47,408 nt of DNA from Novacetimonas cocois (lineage in GTDB: Bacteria; Pseudomonadota; Alphaproteobacteria; Acetobacterales; Acetobacteraceae), in assembly GCF_003311635.1 (NCBI RefSeq), contig NZ_QEXL01000018.1, forward strand, positions 30,900 through 78,307. The letters are read 5' to 3'. The notes under the pieces were generated by a model. That model was not told where the DNA came from, did no database searches, and worked only from the letters and a program-made list of their open reading frames with translations. Shown one piece after another: positions 39,922 to 47,408 of the stretch. The translations under genes and the position numbers were made by a program. Positions within the stretch are counted from its first letter, which is position 1, and each line of letters starts with the position of its first letter.

Positions 39922-41340
39922 ATGATTTATACCTATACCGATTTTATTGATCCACTTGTCCTGGCGTGCCGTATCTGTGTCATCGCAGTGGTGGTCATCC
40001 ATGTCCTGCTGACCAAGCGCGACGTGGGTGCGTCCATCGGCTGGATCGGGGTAACGGTGCTGATGCCCTTTACGGGCGGCATCCTGTATTCGATGTTCGG
40101 CATCAACCGTGTCAGACGCCGCGCCAGGCGCATGATCGGCCTTCATCCGTGGCACAGCCGCACCATGACGTCGCGCTGGCGACGGGGGGAGGAAGGTCGT
40201 TTCGCCCCGCTGGCGGAAATGGTCAGCAAACTGACCCAGCGGCCCTTGCTGGCGGGCAATCTCGTAACCCCCCTGCATGACGGGGACAGCGCCTATCCCC
40301 AGATGCTGGAGGCCATCGGAAATGCCCGGAACACGGTTCTTCTGTGTTCTTATATTTTCCGTTCCGACGATATCGGCCACAAATTCTGCAACGCCCTGAT
40401 CGCGGCGCACCAGCGCGGCGCGCAGGTGCGCGTGCTGGTGGACGGGGTCGGCAGCGGCTACTTCCATTGCGGCATCGCCCGCATCCTGGAACGGGCGGGA
40501 GTTCCGGTCGGGCGGTTCATGCATTCGATGCTGCCGTGGCGCATGCCATTCATCAACATGCGCGATCACAAGAAGATTCTTGTGGTCGACGGGCGGATCG
40601 GCTTCATGGGGGGACTGAATATCGGGGAGGAGAACCTGACCGCCCTGCACCCTACCCATCCCGTGTCCGATACGCACTTCAGGATCGCAGGGCCGGTCAT
40701 CCATCAGCTGAGCGAAGCGTTTGCCCGCGACTGGACCTTTACGACCGGCGAGGAACTGACGGCGGACATATTTTTCCCCGAACAGCAGTCCCATGGCGAC
40801 AGCCTGACGCGCATCGTGACGGCGGGGCCTGATTCGGATCTGGAAAAAATCGAGTACACCATGCTTCAGGCCATTTCCATGGCCCGCCATTCCGTCCGCC
40901 TGATGACGCCTTATTTCCTGCCGGATGACAGGTTCCTGACGGAACTCGCCCTTGCGGCGCTGCGGGGGATCGAGGTCGATATCGTCGTCCCCCGCCACAG
41001 CAATCACATCATCATCGACTGGGCGCGTTCGGCGAACCTGCCGCGTTTCCTGGATTCCGGCTGCCGCGTATGGCAGGCAAAACCGCCCTTCAACCATTCG
41101 AAACTGATGGTGGTGGACCGGCACTGGTCCTTTGTGGGCAGTTCCAACCTTGACGTGCGCAGCCTGAGGCTGAATTTCGAAATCAATCTGGAGGCCTATG
41201 ACGATGCACTGGCCGCGACGATTGACGATTTCATTGCCAAGCACCGCCATGAACGCCTGACCCATCATGACCTTGACCGGCGCCGCCTGCCGATCAAGCT
41301 GCGCGATGCCTTCGCGCGGCTGCTGCTGCCCTATCTGTGA
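39922..41340 (+). CDS. cls: Cardiolipin synthase (phospholipase D type)
   Basis: Cls makes cardiolipin from phosphatidylglycerol in the inner membrane. The 472-residue protein has two N-terminal transmembrane segments (about 11-31 and 38-60) and two HKD motifs, H216-K218-D223 (HKKILVVD) and H392-K394-D399 (HSKLMVVD). The length and two-TM layout match ClsA-type enzymes. Its last 10 bases overlap the end of the convergent EEP-family gene. Confidence 0.95.
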   Translation: MIYTYTDFIDPLVLACRICVIAVVVIHVLLTKRDVGASIGWIGVTVLMPFTGGILYSMFGINRVRRRARRMIGLHPWHSRTMTSRWRRGEEGRFAPLAEMVSKLTQRPLLAGNLVTPLHDGDSAYPQMLEAIGNARNTVLLCSYIFRSDDIGHKFCNALIAAHQRGAQVRVLVDGVGSGYFHCGIARILERAGVPVGRFMHSMLPWRMPFINMRDHKKILVVDGRIGFMGGLNIGEENLTALHPTHPVSDTHFRIAGPVIHQLSEAFARDWTFTTGEELTADIFFPEQQSHGDSLTRIVTAGPDSDLEKIEYTMLQAISMARHSVRLMTPYFLPDDRFLTELALAALRGIEVDIVVPRHSNHIIIDWARSANLPRFLDSGCRVWQAKPPFNHSKLMVVDRHWSFVGSSNLDVRSLRLNFEINLEAYDDALAATIDDFIAKHRHERLTHHDLDRRRLPIKLRDAFARLLLPYL

Positions 41341-42035
41341 GGAATAATCTCCAGCCGCACGGAAATCGGGCGGTGATCGGACGCATAATTGTCGATCACG
41401 CGCTGTTCCACGCAGGTCAGGCCCCGGATCAGGCAGCGGTCAAGCCGGATCGGCAGGACGTCGGCCATGCGGTGGGTGGGCGCGCGCGGCCCGACATCAC
41501 GGAAATGCCGGATCAGGGTCGGTCCCACCAGATTGAAATCGCCAAGGATTGCCGCGCGATACGGCAGAAGCTGTGACATCCGGCGCAACTGCCGCCGGTT
41601 CAGGAGCTGCCCATGGGACAGGTGAACGTTGGCGACGGTAAAGGGGCCGCATTCGATAATCTGCGCCACCCGGCGGATCAGCGTGCCGGAGGGCAGGGTG
41701 CAGGTCATTGGCGGCCGCCTGTATGGCCACGGGCTCCAGCAGGCCACGCCATGGATCCGGCCCGGCAGGGGGGAACGGGCGTAATGACCACCGATGAGGG
41801 TCGGCAGCGCATCGATATCGACCGTTGCCTCCTGCATCAGCAGCAGGTCGGGTTTTTCCTGATGGATCAGGTGCACGACATCGCGCACCGTCGCGCCAAT
41901 CAGGCGCAGCAGGTTCCAGCTGATGATCCTGATGCTGTTTTCCGGTCGGAACCGTGGCTGGTATCCAGGCAGGGGCGTTGTCCCGGGCTGAACCGCAACC
42001 GCCGGCAGACGCAGGTACGGACGCGCAAGATTCAT
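41331..42035 (-). CDS. Endonuclease/exonuclease/phosphatase-family protein
   Basis: This 234-residue single-domain EEP enzyme has ISWNLLRLI with the metal-site Asn, LLLMQEATV with the catalytic Glu, VANVHLSHGQ, ILGDFNLVGP, and SDHRPISVRLE with the final Asp-His pair. The fold covers DNA-repair nucleases, phosphodiesterases and sphingomyelinases, so the substrate is open. Its position next to cardiolipin synthase hints at phospholipid hydrolysis, but this is only context. The ATG overlaps the stop of the permease gene (ATGA), so the two are coupled. Confidence 0.85.
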   Translation of the reverse strand: MNLARPYLRLPAVAVQPGTTPLPGYQPRFRPENSIRIISWNLLRLIGATVRDVVHLIHQEKPDLLLMQEATVDIDALPTLIGGHYARSPLPGRIHGVACWSPWPYRRPPMTCTLPSGTLIRRVAQIIECGPFTVANVHLSHGQLLNRRQLRRMSQLLPYRAAILGDFNLVGPTLIRHFRDVGPRAPTHRMADVLPIRLDRCLIRGLTCVEQRVIDNYASDHRPISVRLEIIPHR

Positions 42036-43105
42036 GGTTCGACAAATGGCTCCCTGACCTCTGGCGACATGCGTGTCGCCGGATCGCCCGCGGCAAATTC
42101 CGCCGTCAGTGTATATCCCACACCAATCAGCACCGGCCCCAGAAAAATACCCAGGCCCCCGAAGGTCCAGATTCCGCCCAGCACCCCCAGGACCGTCAGA
42201 AGATAGGGAAGCTGCGCGCCACGGGCAATGAACATCGGCCGCATGATATGATCGGCCCCCGACACGATGATGGTTCCGTAAAGCAGAAGGAAAACGCCCC
42301 AGCCGGGATGATGCCCGATAAACAGGAAAACCGCCGCCGGAATCCAGATCAGCGGCGCACCGATGGGCAGGACCGAGATAAAGGCGGTAATCCCGCCCCA
42401 CAGCACGGGATTCGATATCCCCGCGATGGCAAACCCCACCCCCGTCAGCACGCCCTGCAGCAGGGCGGTCCCGATGATCCCGTAAACGGTGCCCCGGATG
42501 GTGCGCCCGATAATCCCCAGGATACGGTCCGCATAGACCCCGGCAATCCGTCGGATGACGGACACGAACGTATCGCCCAGCGCCTCCCCCCCCAGCCAGA
42601 AGAAAAACGCGATGAACAGCGCCATGCCCAGATGCGCCAGGCCACTGGCCAGCTGCATGGCGCCCGAAAGGACCGACTGCACGATGCGCCCGCTGTAGGG
42701 GCGTATCATCTGGTCGATGTTCCCCACGTCAACGCGCCATTTTTCCCATGTTTCATTCAGCTGGGGACCGATATGCGGAACATGCTGCAGCCATGCGGGC
42801 AGGGAGGGCAGGTGGATCAGGGTCGTGATGCTGTTGATGGCATAGGGCAGCGTCTGCGGCAGGTCGACGATGCTGCTGGAGACCACAAGGGTCAGCGGCA
42901 CGACCAGAACCAGCGCCGACATGACCGTCATGCCCAGCGCCGCGATCAGCGGGTTCGTATGGCGCCGGAGCCGGACATAGATCGGCCATGTCGAAAAGGT
43001 CAGGATCGCCGCCCACAGCAGGGCCGACATGAAAGGGTAGAGGACAAGCACGCAGCCAAAGGCGATCCCCCCCAGCATGAGCCCCATCATTATGCGTTCG
43101 ACCAT
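42032..43105 (-). CDS. AI-2E family (YdiK/PerM-type) transporter
   Basis: This 357-residue membrane protein belongs to the AI-2E/PerM family: about eight hydrophobic segments, a soluble central stretch (about 85-150), and the C-terminal signature GGITAFISVLPIGAPLIWIP and GLGIFLGPVLIGV. Members are proposed to export small molecules or ions; autoinducer transport is not implied. The frame opens far upstream, but the ATG at 43105 gives the normal N-terminus, with GGATCACGACAG as a distant, weak ribosome binding site. Confidence 0.88.
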   Translation of the reverse strand: MVERIMMGLMLGGIAFGCVLVLYPFMSALLWAAILTFSTWPIYVRLRRHTNPLIAALGMTVMSALVLVVPLTLVVSSSIVDLPQTLPYAINSITTLIHLPSLPAWLQHVPHIGPQLNETWEKWRVDVGNIDQMIRPYSGRIVQSVLSGAMQLASGLAHLGMALFIAFFFWLGGEALGDTFVSVIRRIAGVYADRILGIIGRTIRGTVYGIIGTALLQGVLTGVGFAIAGISNPVLWGGITAFISVLPIGAPLIWIPAAVFLFIGHHPGWGVFLLLYGTIIVSGADHIMRPMFIARGAQLPYLLTVLGVLGGIWTFGGLGIFLGPVLIGVGYTLTAEFAAGDPATRMSPEVREPFVEP

Positions 43106-43127
43106 AATCTGTCGTGATCCGTTCCGT

Positions 43128-43157
43128 GGCAATGCACAGGCAATGCGTGGACAATGC
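43128..43157. promoter_or_regulatory. Helically phased GGCAATGC repeats
   Basis: GGCAATGC at 43128-43135 and 43139-43146, and GGACAATGC at 43149-43157, repeat at 10-11 bp intervals, one helical turn. They lie in the 129-bp divergent region between the permease and sulfurtransferase genes. A near-inverted GCGTTGCC follows at 43156. This looks like a multi-copy protein binding site. Confidence 0.45.
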
Positions 43158-43234
43158 GTTGCCCCGCTTCCGTCATGGCGCAATATGCTGCACCTTATCG
43201 CAAAGCATACAAACACCAAAGATTGGCCACAGAC

Positions 43235-44089
43235 ATGCACCCACTGATTTGCGCCGAAGAACTTGCCCGCTGCCTGCCGCATGACGATATCGTCGTGCTC
43301 GACGCGACGCAGGCTCTGCCGGGGCAGACATTCGATCCGCAGACATGTTTCCTTTCGGGACATATTCCCGGCGCGCGCCGCTTTGACATCGACACATTTT
43401 CAGACCCGGATTCCCCCTTGCCGCACACCGTGCCGGGACAGGCGCGCTTTGCCCGGCTGGCCTCGGCCCTGGGGCTGCATGACGGGGTGCGGATCGTCTT
43501 CTATGACCAGAAGGGTGTGCCCTGCGCCGCGCGGGGATGGTGGCTGATGGGGCTGTTCGGCCATGACAGGACGCAGGTGCTTGACGGTGGACTGCCCGCA
43601 TGGATGGGGGCGGGCCTTCCCCTTGAAACCGGGCCGACGCCTGTCATGCCCGATGCCACCCATCGGTTCATCGCACGCCTGCGCACCCGGCGCCTGAAGG
43701 GACTGGGTGACATGCTGGATATCGTGCATGCCCCGCGATCGTCCGTGATCCTTGATGCCCGCGCGCACGGGCGTTTTACCGGCGAACAGCCCGAACCCCG
43801 TCCCGGCATCCAGTCCGGGCACATGCCGGGCGCGGCCAACGTGCCCTATACCACCGTGCTGGGGCCTGACGGACGCATGCTGCCCCCGCATGAGCTTCGC
43901 CAGATATTCGCAACCGCAGGCGTCCATCCCGACAGCGAGGTCGTATGTAGCTGCGGCAGTGGCATGACCGCCTGCGTGCTGGCCCTTGGCCTGGCGGCGG
44001 CCGGACTGGGCCTGCATGCGGTCTATGACGGTTCATGGGCGGAATGGGCATCGACCCCCGGCACCCCCATCGTGACGCAGCGCGGATGA
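43235..44089 (+). CDS. sseA: Tandem-rhodanese sulfurtransferase (3-mercaptopyruvate sulfurtransferase-like)
   Basis: This 284-residue protein has two rhodanese domains. The first (about 1-130) is inactive, with FYDQKGVPCAARGWW. The second (about 155-284) holds the catalytic Cys240 in CGSGMTAC, the loop type seen in 3-mercaptopyruvate rather than thiosulfate sulfurtransferases. It passes sulfur from mercaptopyruvate to thiols or cyanide. The start is not certain: an ATG at 43175 would add 20 residues; 43235 begins at the domain. It lies 23 bp before the cystathionine beta-lyase gene, linking it to cysteine metabolism. Confidence 0.88.
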   Translation: MHPLICAEELARCLPHDDIVVLDATQALPGQTFDPQTCFLSGHIPGARRFDIDTFSDPDSPLPHTVPGQARFARLASALGLHDGVRIVFYDQKGVPCAARGWWLMGLFGHDRTQVLDGGLPAWMGAGLPLETGPTPVMPDATHRFIARLRTRRLKGLGDMLDIVHAPRSSVILDARAHGRFTGEQPEPRPGIQSGHMPGAANVPYTTVLGPDGRMLPPHELRQIFATAGVHPDSEVVCSCGSGMTACVLALGLAAAGLGLHAVYDGSWAEWASTPGTPIVTQRG

Positions 44090-44112
44090 CAGGCCCAGGC
44101 AAGGAAGACATC

Positions 44113-45333
44113 ATGGATCACGAAAACCTGCGAAATGCCGTCTCCCACGGGTGGCGGGAACTGGCGTCGCTTGCGGTACGGATTGCCCGCGACACCCCGG
44201 AAGGGGATGGGGGCGTCTTCGTCAATCCGGCGGTCGCCCGTGGCTCGACGGTCCTGTTCTCCTCGCTGGAGGCCATGGAAAAGGCGGGGCACAGGCGCTA
44301 CGACGATGAACTGATCTATGGCGCGATGGGCACGCCGCTCCAGTACCGGCTGGAGCACGCCATCGCCACGATCGAGGGCGCCAGCCATACGCAGATCGCG
44401 CCTTCGGGTCTGGCGGCATGCATGCTGCCGCTTCTGGCGTTTCTGGACAATGGCGGCCACTGCCTGATTTCGGACTCCGTCTATGGTCCAACCCGGCGCT
44501 TTGCTGAAAAAATCCTGCGTCGCTTTGGCGTGGATATCACCTATTTCCCGCCCTGCGCCACCGAAGCCGAAGTGCGGCATCTGTGCCGGGCCAATACCCG
44601 GATCGTCTTTAGCGAAAGTCCGGGCAGCCATTCGTTCGAGGTGCAGGACATTCCCATGCTTGCCCGCGTGGCCCATGCATACGGCGCGCGCCTGATCGTG
44701 GATAATACGTGGGGCATCGGCATCTTCCAGCCATTCCGTCATGGCGCCGACATTTCCATACAGGCGCTGACGAAATATCCGGCCGGACATGCCGACACCG
44801 TCATCGGGGCCATTTCGGTCAACAGCGAACAGGACTGGCGCATCCTGCGCGACACCGCGATCCAGACCGGACAGGTGGCGGGGCCGGATGACTGCGCCCT
44901 GACATTGCGGGGAATACGGACATTACCCGTGCGGCAGGAACGGCAGTCGCAATCGGCCATCGATATCGCCCTGTGGCTTCAGACACGTCCCGAAGTGGCC
45001 CGCGTCCTGCACCCGGCGCTGCCGTCATGTCCGGGGCATGAATTCTGGAAACGTGATTTTTCTGGCGCGTCCTCGCTGTTCGGGGTCATCCTGCGGCCCG
45101 ATTTCACGCTGATCCAGCTGGAACAGATGATTGATTCGCTGCGCATGTTCGGCATCGGCGCATCATGGGGGGGATACGAAAGCCTGGTCCTGCCCACCAC
45201 CCACGGCATCACCCGTTCGTGCGACAGCGTCACGCAGGCGGGGCCGACGTTCCGCATCCATATCGGGCTGGAAAATACGGGCGAACTGATTGCCGACCTG
45301 GCGCAGGGGCTGGACGGGCTGGCTGGGGACTGA
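44113..45333 (+). CDS. metC: Cystathionine beta-lyase
   Basis: This is a PLP enzyme of the Cys/Met metabolism family, 406 residues, which splits cystathionine to homocysteine, pyruvate and ammonia. Landmarks are GSTVLFSSLEAM, YGAMGTPLQYRLEHAIATIE, SDSVYGPTRRF, Asp197 (IVDNTWG), the PLP lysine K221 (ALTKYPAGHAD), and WGGYESLVLP at the C-terminus. The WGGYESL segment and TKYPAGH favour beta-lyase over gamma-synthase. AAGGAAG precedes the ATG at 44113; an ATG at 44086 overlaps the upstream stop and is an alternative. Confidence 0.93.
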   Translation: MDHENLRNAVSHGWRELASLAVRIARDTPEGDGGVFVNPAVARGSTVLFSSLEAMEKAGHRRYDDELIYGAMGTPLQYRLEHAIATIEGASHTQIAPSGLAACMLPLLAFLDNGGHCLISDSVYGPTRRFAEKILRRFGVDITYFPPCATEAEVRHLCRANTRIVFSESPGSHSFEVQDIPMLARVAHAYGARLIVDNTWGIGIFQPFRHGADISIQALTKYPAGHADTVIGAISVNSEQDWRILRDTAIQTGQVAGPDDCALTLRGIRTLPVRQERQSQSAIDIALWLQTRPEVARVLHPALPSCPGHEFWKRDFSGASSLFGVILRPDFTLIQLEQMIDSLRMFGIGASWGGYESLVLPTTHGITRSCDSVTQAGPTFRIHIGLENTGELIADLAQGLDGLAGD

Positions 45334-45391
45334 GACGCACGGCAGGCTGACACACATCAATGCGCGCGGGAACATCTTGTGACAACATGCG

Positions 45392-45443
45392 CTGACTGAA
45401 CAAGGCCGTGTCGAGTCAGGACGCAGGGGAAAGGGTTCCCCTG
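45392..45443 (+). promoter_or_regulatory. Two stem-loops between metC and adhP
   Basis: CTGACT/AGTCAG (45392-45397 with 45414-45419) is followed by a tighter stem CAGGGGAA/TTCCCCTG (45424-45431 with 45436-45443, loop AGGG). No T-tract follows, so they may be a weak metC terminator or part of the adhP leader. TTGTGACAA (45377-45385) is a small palindrome just upstream. Confidence 0.4.
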
Positions 45444-45493
45444 GACGGCGCATATGTGCCTGACGCGCGTGGCATACTGCGAAAGAGGGTTAA

Positions 45494-46522
45494 ATGGCCG
45501 GAAAGATGAAAGCGGCGGTTGTCCGCGAATTCGGTAAACCGCTGAGCATCGAGGAACTCGATATTCCCTCGATCCGTCCCAACCAGATCCTGGTGAAGGT
45601 GGACGCCTGTGGCGTGTGTCATACCGACCTGCATGCCGCGCGTGGGGACTGGCCCGTCAAGCCGAAGCCGCCTTTCATTCCCGGACATGAAGGCATCGGC
45701 CATGTCGTGGAGGTCGGGTCGTCCGTGGACTGGATCAAGACGGGCGACGTGGTGGGCGTGCCGTGGCTGTATTCGGCCTGCGGCCATTGCGAGCATTGCC
45801 TGGGTGGCTGGGAAACCCTGTGTGAAAAGCAGGAAGACACCGGATATTCGGTCAACGGCTGCTTTGCGGAATATGTCGTGGCCGACCCGAATTACGTGGC
45901 GCACCTGCCCAAGGACATCGACCCCATCCGCACCGCGCCGGTCCTGTGCGCAGGCCTGACGGTCTATAAAGGCCTGAAAATGACCGATACCCGCGCGGGG
46001 GAATGGGTCGCGATTTCGGGGGCAGGCGGACTGGGCCAGATGGCGATCCAGTATGCCGTCGCCATGGGACTGAATGTCGCGGCCGTCGATATCGATGACG
46101 GCAAACTGAACGAGGCCCGCAGGCTTGGCGCAAGCGTTACCGTCAATGCCCGCACGACCGACCCTGTTTCCTATATCCAGCAGAAAACGGGCGGAACCCA
46201 CGGCGTGCTTGTGACCGCCGTATCCAACAGCGCGTTCACGCAGGCCATCGGCTATGCCCGGCGGGGGGGGACGATTGTCCTCAACGGCCTGCCGCCGGGG
46301 GAATTTCCGCTTTCGATCTTTGACATGGTCATGAATGGCACGACGGTCCGCGGCTCCATCGTCGGCACGCGACTGGACATGATCGAAGCCCTGTCCTTCT
46401 TTACCGAAGGCAAGGTTTCAACGGTCGTCGCGCCTGACAAACTCGAAAATATCAATGATATTTTCGACCGTCTGCAGCATGGGAAAGTTGCTGGCCGTAT
46501 CGTCCTCGATTTCCGCAAATAA
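45494..46522 (+). CDS. adhP: Zinc-dependent alcohol dehydrogenase, AdhP type
   Basis: This 342-residue medium-chain dehydrogenase oxidises or forms ethanol and similar alcohols with NAD. The catalytic-zinc residues are Cys42 (GVCHTD), His65-Glu66 (PGHEGIGH) and Cys152; the structural zinc is held by C96, C99, C102 and C110. The Rossmann motif is GAGGLG (176-181), with AVDIDD supplying the acidic residue expected for NAD preference. GAGGG stands just before the ATG. It is cytosolic, unlike the quinoprotein dehydrogenases that acetic acid bacteria use for ethanol oxidation. Confidence 0.95.
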   Translation: MAGKMKAAVVREFGKPLSIEELDIPSIRPNQILVKVDACGVCHTDLHAARGDWPVKPKPPFIPGHEGIGHVVEVGSSVDWIKTGDVVGVPWLYSACGHCEHCLGGWETLCEKQEDTGYSVNGCFAEYVVADPNYVAHLPKDIDPIRTAPVLCAGLTVYKGLKMTDTRAGEWVAISGAGGLGQMAIQYAVAMGLNVAAVDIDDGKLNEARRLGASVTVNARTTDPVSYIQQKTGGTHGVLVTAVSNSAFTQAIGYARRGGTIVLNGLPPGEFPLSIFDMVMNGTTVRGSIVGTRLDMIEALSFFTEGKVSTVVAPDKLENINDIFDRLQHGKVAGRIVLDFRK

Positions 46523-46535
46523 GTTCCATGCAACC

Positions 46536-46690
46536 GGAGGGCGTATCTGGCGTTGAACCTAGATACGCCCCTTCCGTGAACTGTATTGCCGGTGATGCGG
46601 AAGGATCCTTCATTTCATGCCTTCTGTCATTTTCCATAACCGAAGGCAGGATATCTGTCCGGCAGGGTTCAGCATTTCAGGCAGATATCC
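46536..46690. other. Stem-rich 195-bp intergenic region after adhP
   Basis: Four successive inverted repeats fill this gap: GGGCGTATCT/AGATACGCCC (46539-46548 with 46561-46570), the palindrome GAAGGATCCTTC (46600-46611), GCCTTC/GAAGGC (46619-46624 with 46642-46647), and GGATATCTG/CAGATATCC (46649-46657 with 46682-46690). The first may end adhP. The others could form a structured leader of the next gene or a small RNA. No T-tract is present. Confidence 0.45.
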
Positions 46691-46717
46691 ACAAGTACAG
46701 GGTGGATACTGGGAGAT

Positions 46718-47041
46718 ATGAGAAAAGCATTACTGATTGGATTTGGTATTCTGGGCCTGTCCGGCATGGCCGTAACATCAGCCCATGCCGATGACTGTGC
46801 ACAGGCGTCAGATTACGATGCATGCGTGGCAAAGCAGAAGGTGCGTCACGAGGGACATGTGGCGCGGGAGAAGACCCGCTCAGCCCATGACGAAGCCTCC
46901 AACGATACGCGGGACGTCAAGGACTGGGGCAACCGGACCGGCAAGAAGCTGGATAACTGGAGCCACGATACGGGCAATAAAATGGACCGCTGGAGCCACA
47001 AGACCGGCTCCGACATGAACAAGTTCTTTACAGGAAAGTAA
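46718..47041 (+). CDS. Small exported protein with 11-residue repeats, hypothetical
   Basis: This 107-residue protein has a signal peptide (1-24, cut after AHA) and two cysteines (C27, C36) soon after it. A charged helical stretch follows (40-68). The C-terminus has three 11-residue units, each starting with Trp at 70, 81 and 92: WGNRTGKKLDN, WSHDTGNKMDR, WSHKTGSDMNK. The consensus W-S-H-x-T-G-x-K-M-D suggests an amphipathic helix or a repeat-binding surface. No family is recognised. GGGAG lies just before the ATG. Confidence 0.7.
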   Translation: MRKALLIGFGILGLSGMAVTSAHADDCAQASDYDACVAKQKVRHEGHVAREKTRSAHDEASNDTRDVKDWGNRTGKKLDNWSHDTGNKMDRWSHKTGSDMNKFFTGK

Positions 47042-47082
47042 ATCCTGTTCGTGCCGCCATAAATCAGGCACGCCTTGCATGC

Positions 47083-47111
47083 GGCATCCGGGTCCTATTT
47101 ACCCGGATGCC
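47083..47111. terminator. Possible terminator hairpin between convergent small genes
   Basis: GGCATCCGGGT (47083-47093) pairs perfectly with ACCCGGATGCC (47101-47111) across a 7-nt loop. It lies between two convergent genes, as a shared terminator would. No T-tract follows on either strand, so efficiency is doubtful. Confidence 0.5.
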
Positions 47112-47126
47112 ACGGATCATCGGTTC

Positions 47127-47315
47127 TTATTTGTGATGATCGCCGGCTTCATGCTCACGCCAGCCGGTTTCCAGCGTGTGCAGGAAAGACTTGAAGTGCG
47201 CCTTGATCTCGGTCGGGGACGCCTTTTCAATTATTTCCTTCTTGGCCGCAGTCAGGGTCGCCGCAGCGTGAATCAGCGCGGCGTGGATAACTTCCGACGG
47301 TTCCTTGCTCATCAT
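47127..47315 (-). CDS. Small cytosolic protein, hypothetical
   Basis: This 62-residue protein is mostly helical (EVIHAALIHAAATLTAAKKEI), with Ala-rich and charged segments and a C-terminal GWREHEAGDHHK. It has no signal peptide or membrane segment. GAGGA precedes the first of two tandem ATG codons; an upstream ATG at 47348 is in frame but lacks a ribosome binding site. I recognise no family and cannot propose a function. Confidence 0.6.
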   Translation of the reverse strand: MMSKEPSEVIHAALIHAAATLTAAKKEIIEKASPTEIKAHFKSFLHTLETGWREHEAGDHHK

Positions 47316-47408
47316 CAGGATCCTCTTCCTTTGTTGGAGACATTCCACGATGGAAGGTAACCGGCCGCTCTGGGCCGCCTTGATTATGCGGCCTGTCTGT
47401 GCAGTGTA

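Noticed and set aside
43106-43234. SAM riboswitch upstream of sseA-metC
   Set aside because: No SAM-I or SAM-II consensus seen; only phased GGCAATGC repeats.

Overview
This window is a stretch of ordinary, gene-dense, GC-rich bacterial chromosome. It has about 50 protein genes, and no gap between called genes exceeds 283 bp. I see no rRNA, tRNA, CRISPR array, prophage or insertion sequence. The gene content points to an alphaproteobacterium: a pyruvate dehydrogenase E1-beta with its own lipoyl domain, small PurL with separate PurS and PurQ, a LexA box of the GAAC-N7-GAAC type, and the tpiA-secG-pyrG-kdsA-eno-ftsB and trp-moaC neighbourhoods. The overall flavour, including the AdhP-type alcohol dehydrogenase, suggests an acetic acid bacterium (Acetobacteraceae, Komagataeibacter/Gluconacetobacter-like). 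The genus is inference, made without any database search.

Layout. 0.1-5.1 kb: a small winged-helix protein, then divergent biotin genes: bioA leftward, and bioF, a bioH-like esterase and a fused bioC-bioD rightward with 4-base overlaps. 5.0-7.4 kb: lexA (with a SOS box) and moeA leftward, rpmG rightward with a strong terminator. 7.4-13.5 kb: leftward ftsB, eno, kdsA, pyrG, secG and tpiA, interrupted by a rightward DUF3429 membrane protein. 13.8-20.5 kb: ppiD-trpE-trpG-trpD-trpC-moaC. 20.6-27.7 kb: the pyruvate dehydrogenase genes (pdhA, pdhB, pdhC, lpd), lipA, a COQ10/RatA-like gene and a small exported protein. 27.7-31.3 kb, leftward: terC, a lytic transglycosylase, pgpA and cinA/pncC. 31.6-38.9 kb: purB, an NRDE protein, then purC-purS-(Rap1a-like)-purQ-purL, bolA and grxD. 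39-47.4 kb: a His-rich exported protein, yraN, cardiolipin synthase, an EEP-family protein, an AI-2E-type permease, a sulfurtransferase with a cystathionine beta-lyase, alcohol dehydrogenase, and two small uncharacterised proteins.

How it fits together. The genes are mainly biosynthetic and housekeeping: biotin, tryptophan, purines, CTP, Kdo, molybdopterin, lower glycolysis feeding pyruvate dehydrogenase, and lipoate made by LipA for that complex. The most interesting points are these. (1) Flipping the segment between about 7.1 and 20.5 kb restores two classical alphaproteobacterial gene orders at once, so the region looks like a single inversion. (2) BioC and BioD are one polypeptide whose tail is overprinted on the 3' end of lexA. 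(3) A secreted four-cysteine Rap1a/Tai-like protein is translationally embedded between purS and purQ. (4) Several control regions hold clear repeats or stems, notably upstream of purC, terC, pdhA, the sulfurtransferase, and a small exported protein with 11-residue repeats. I found no wholly new multi-gene system. The best leads are these local oddities.
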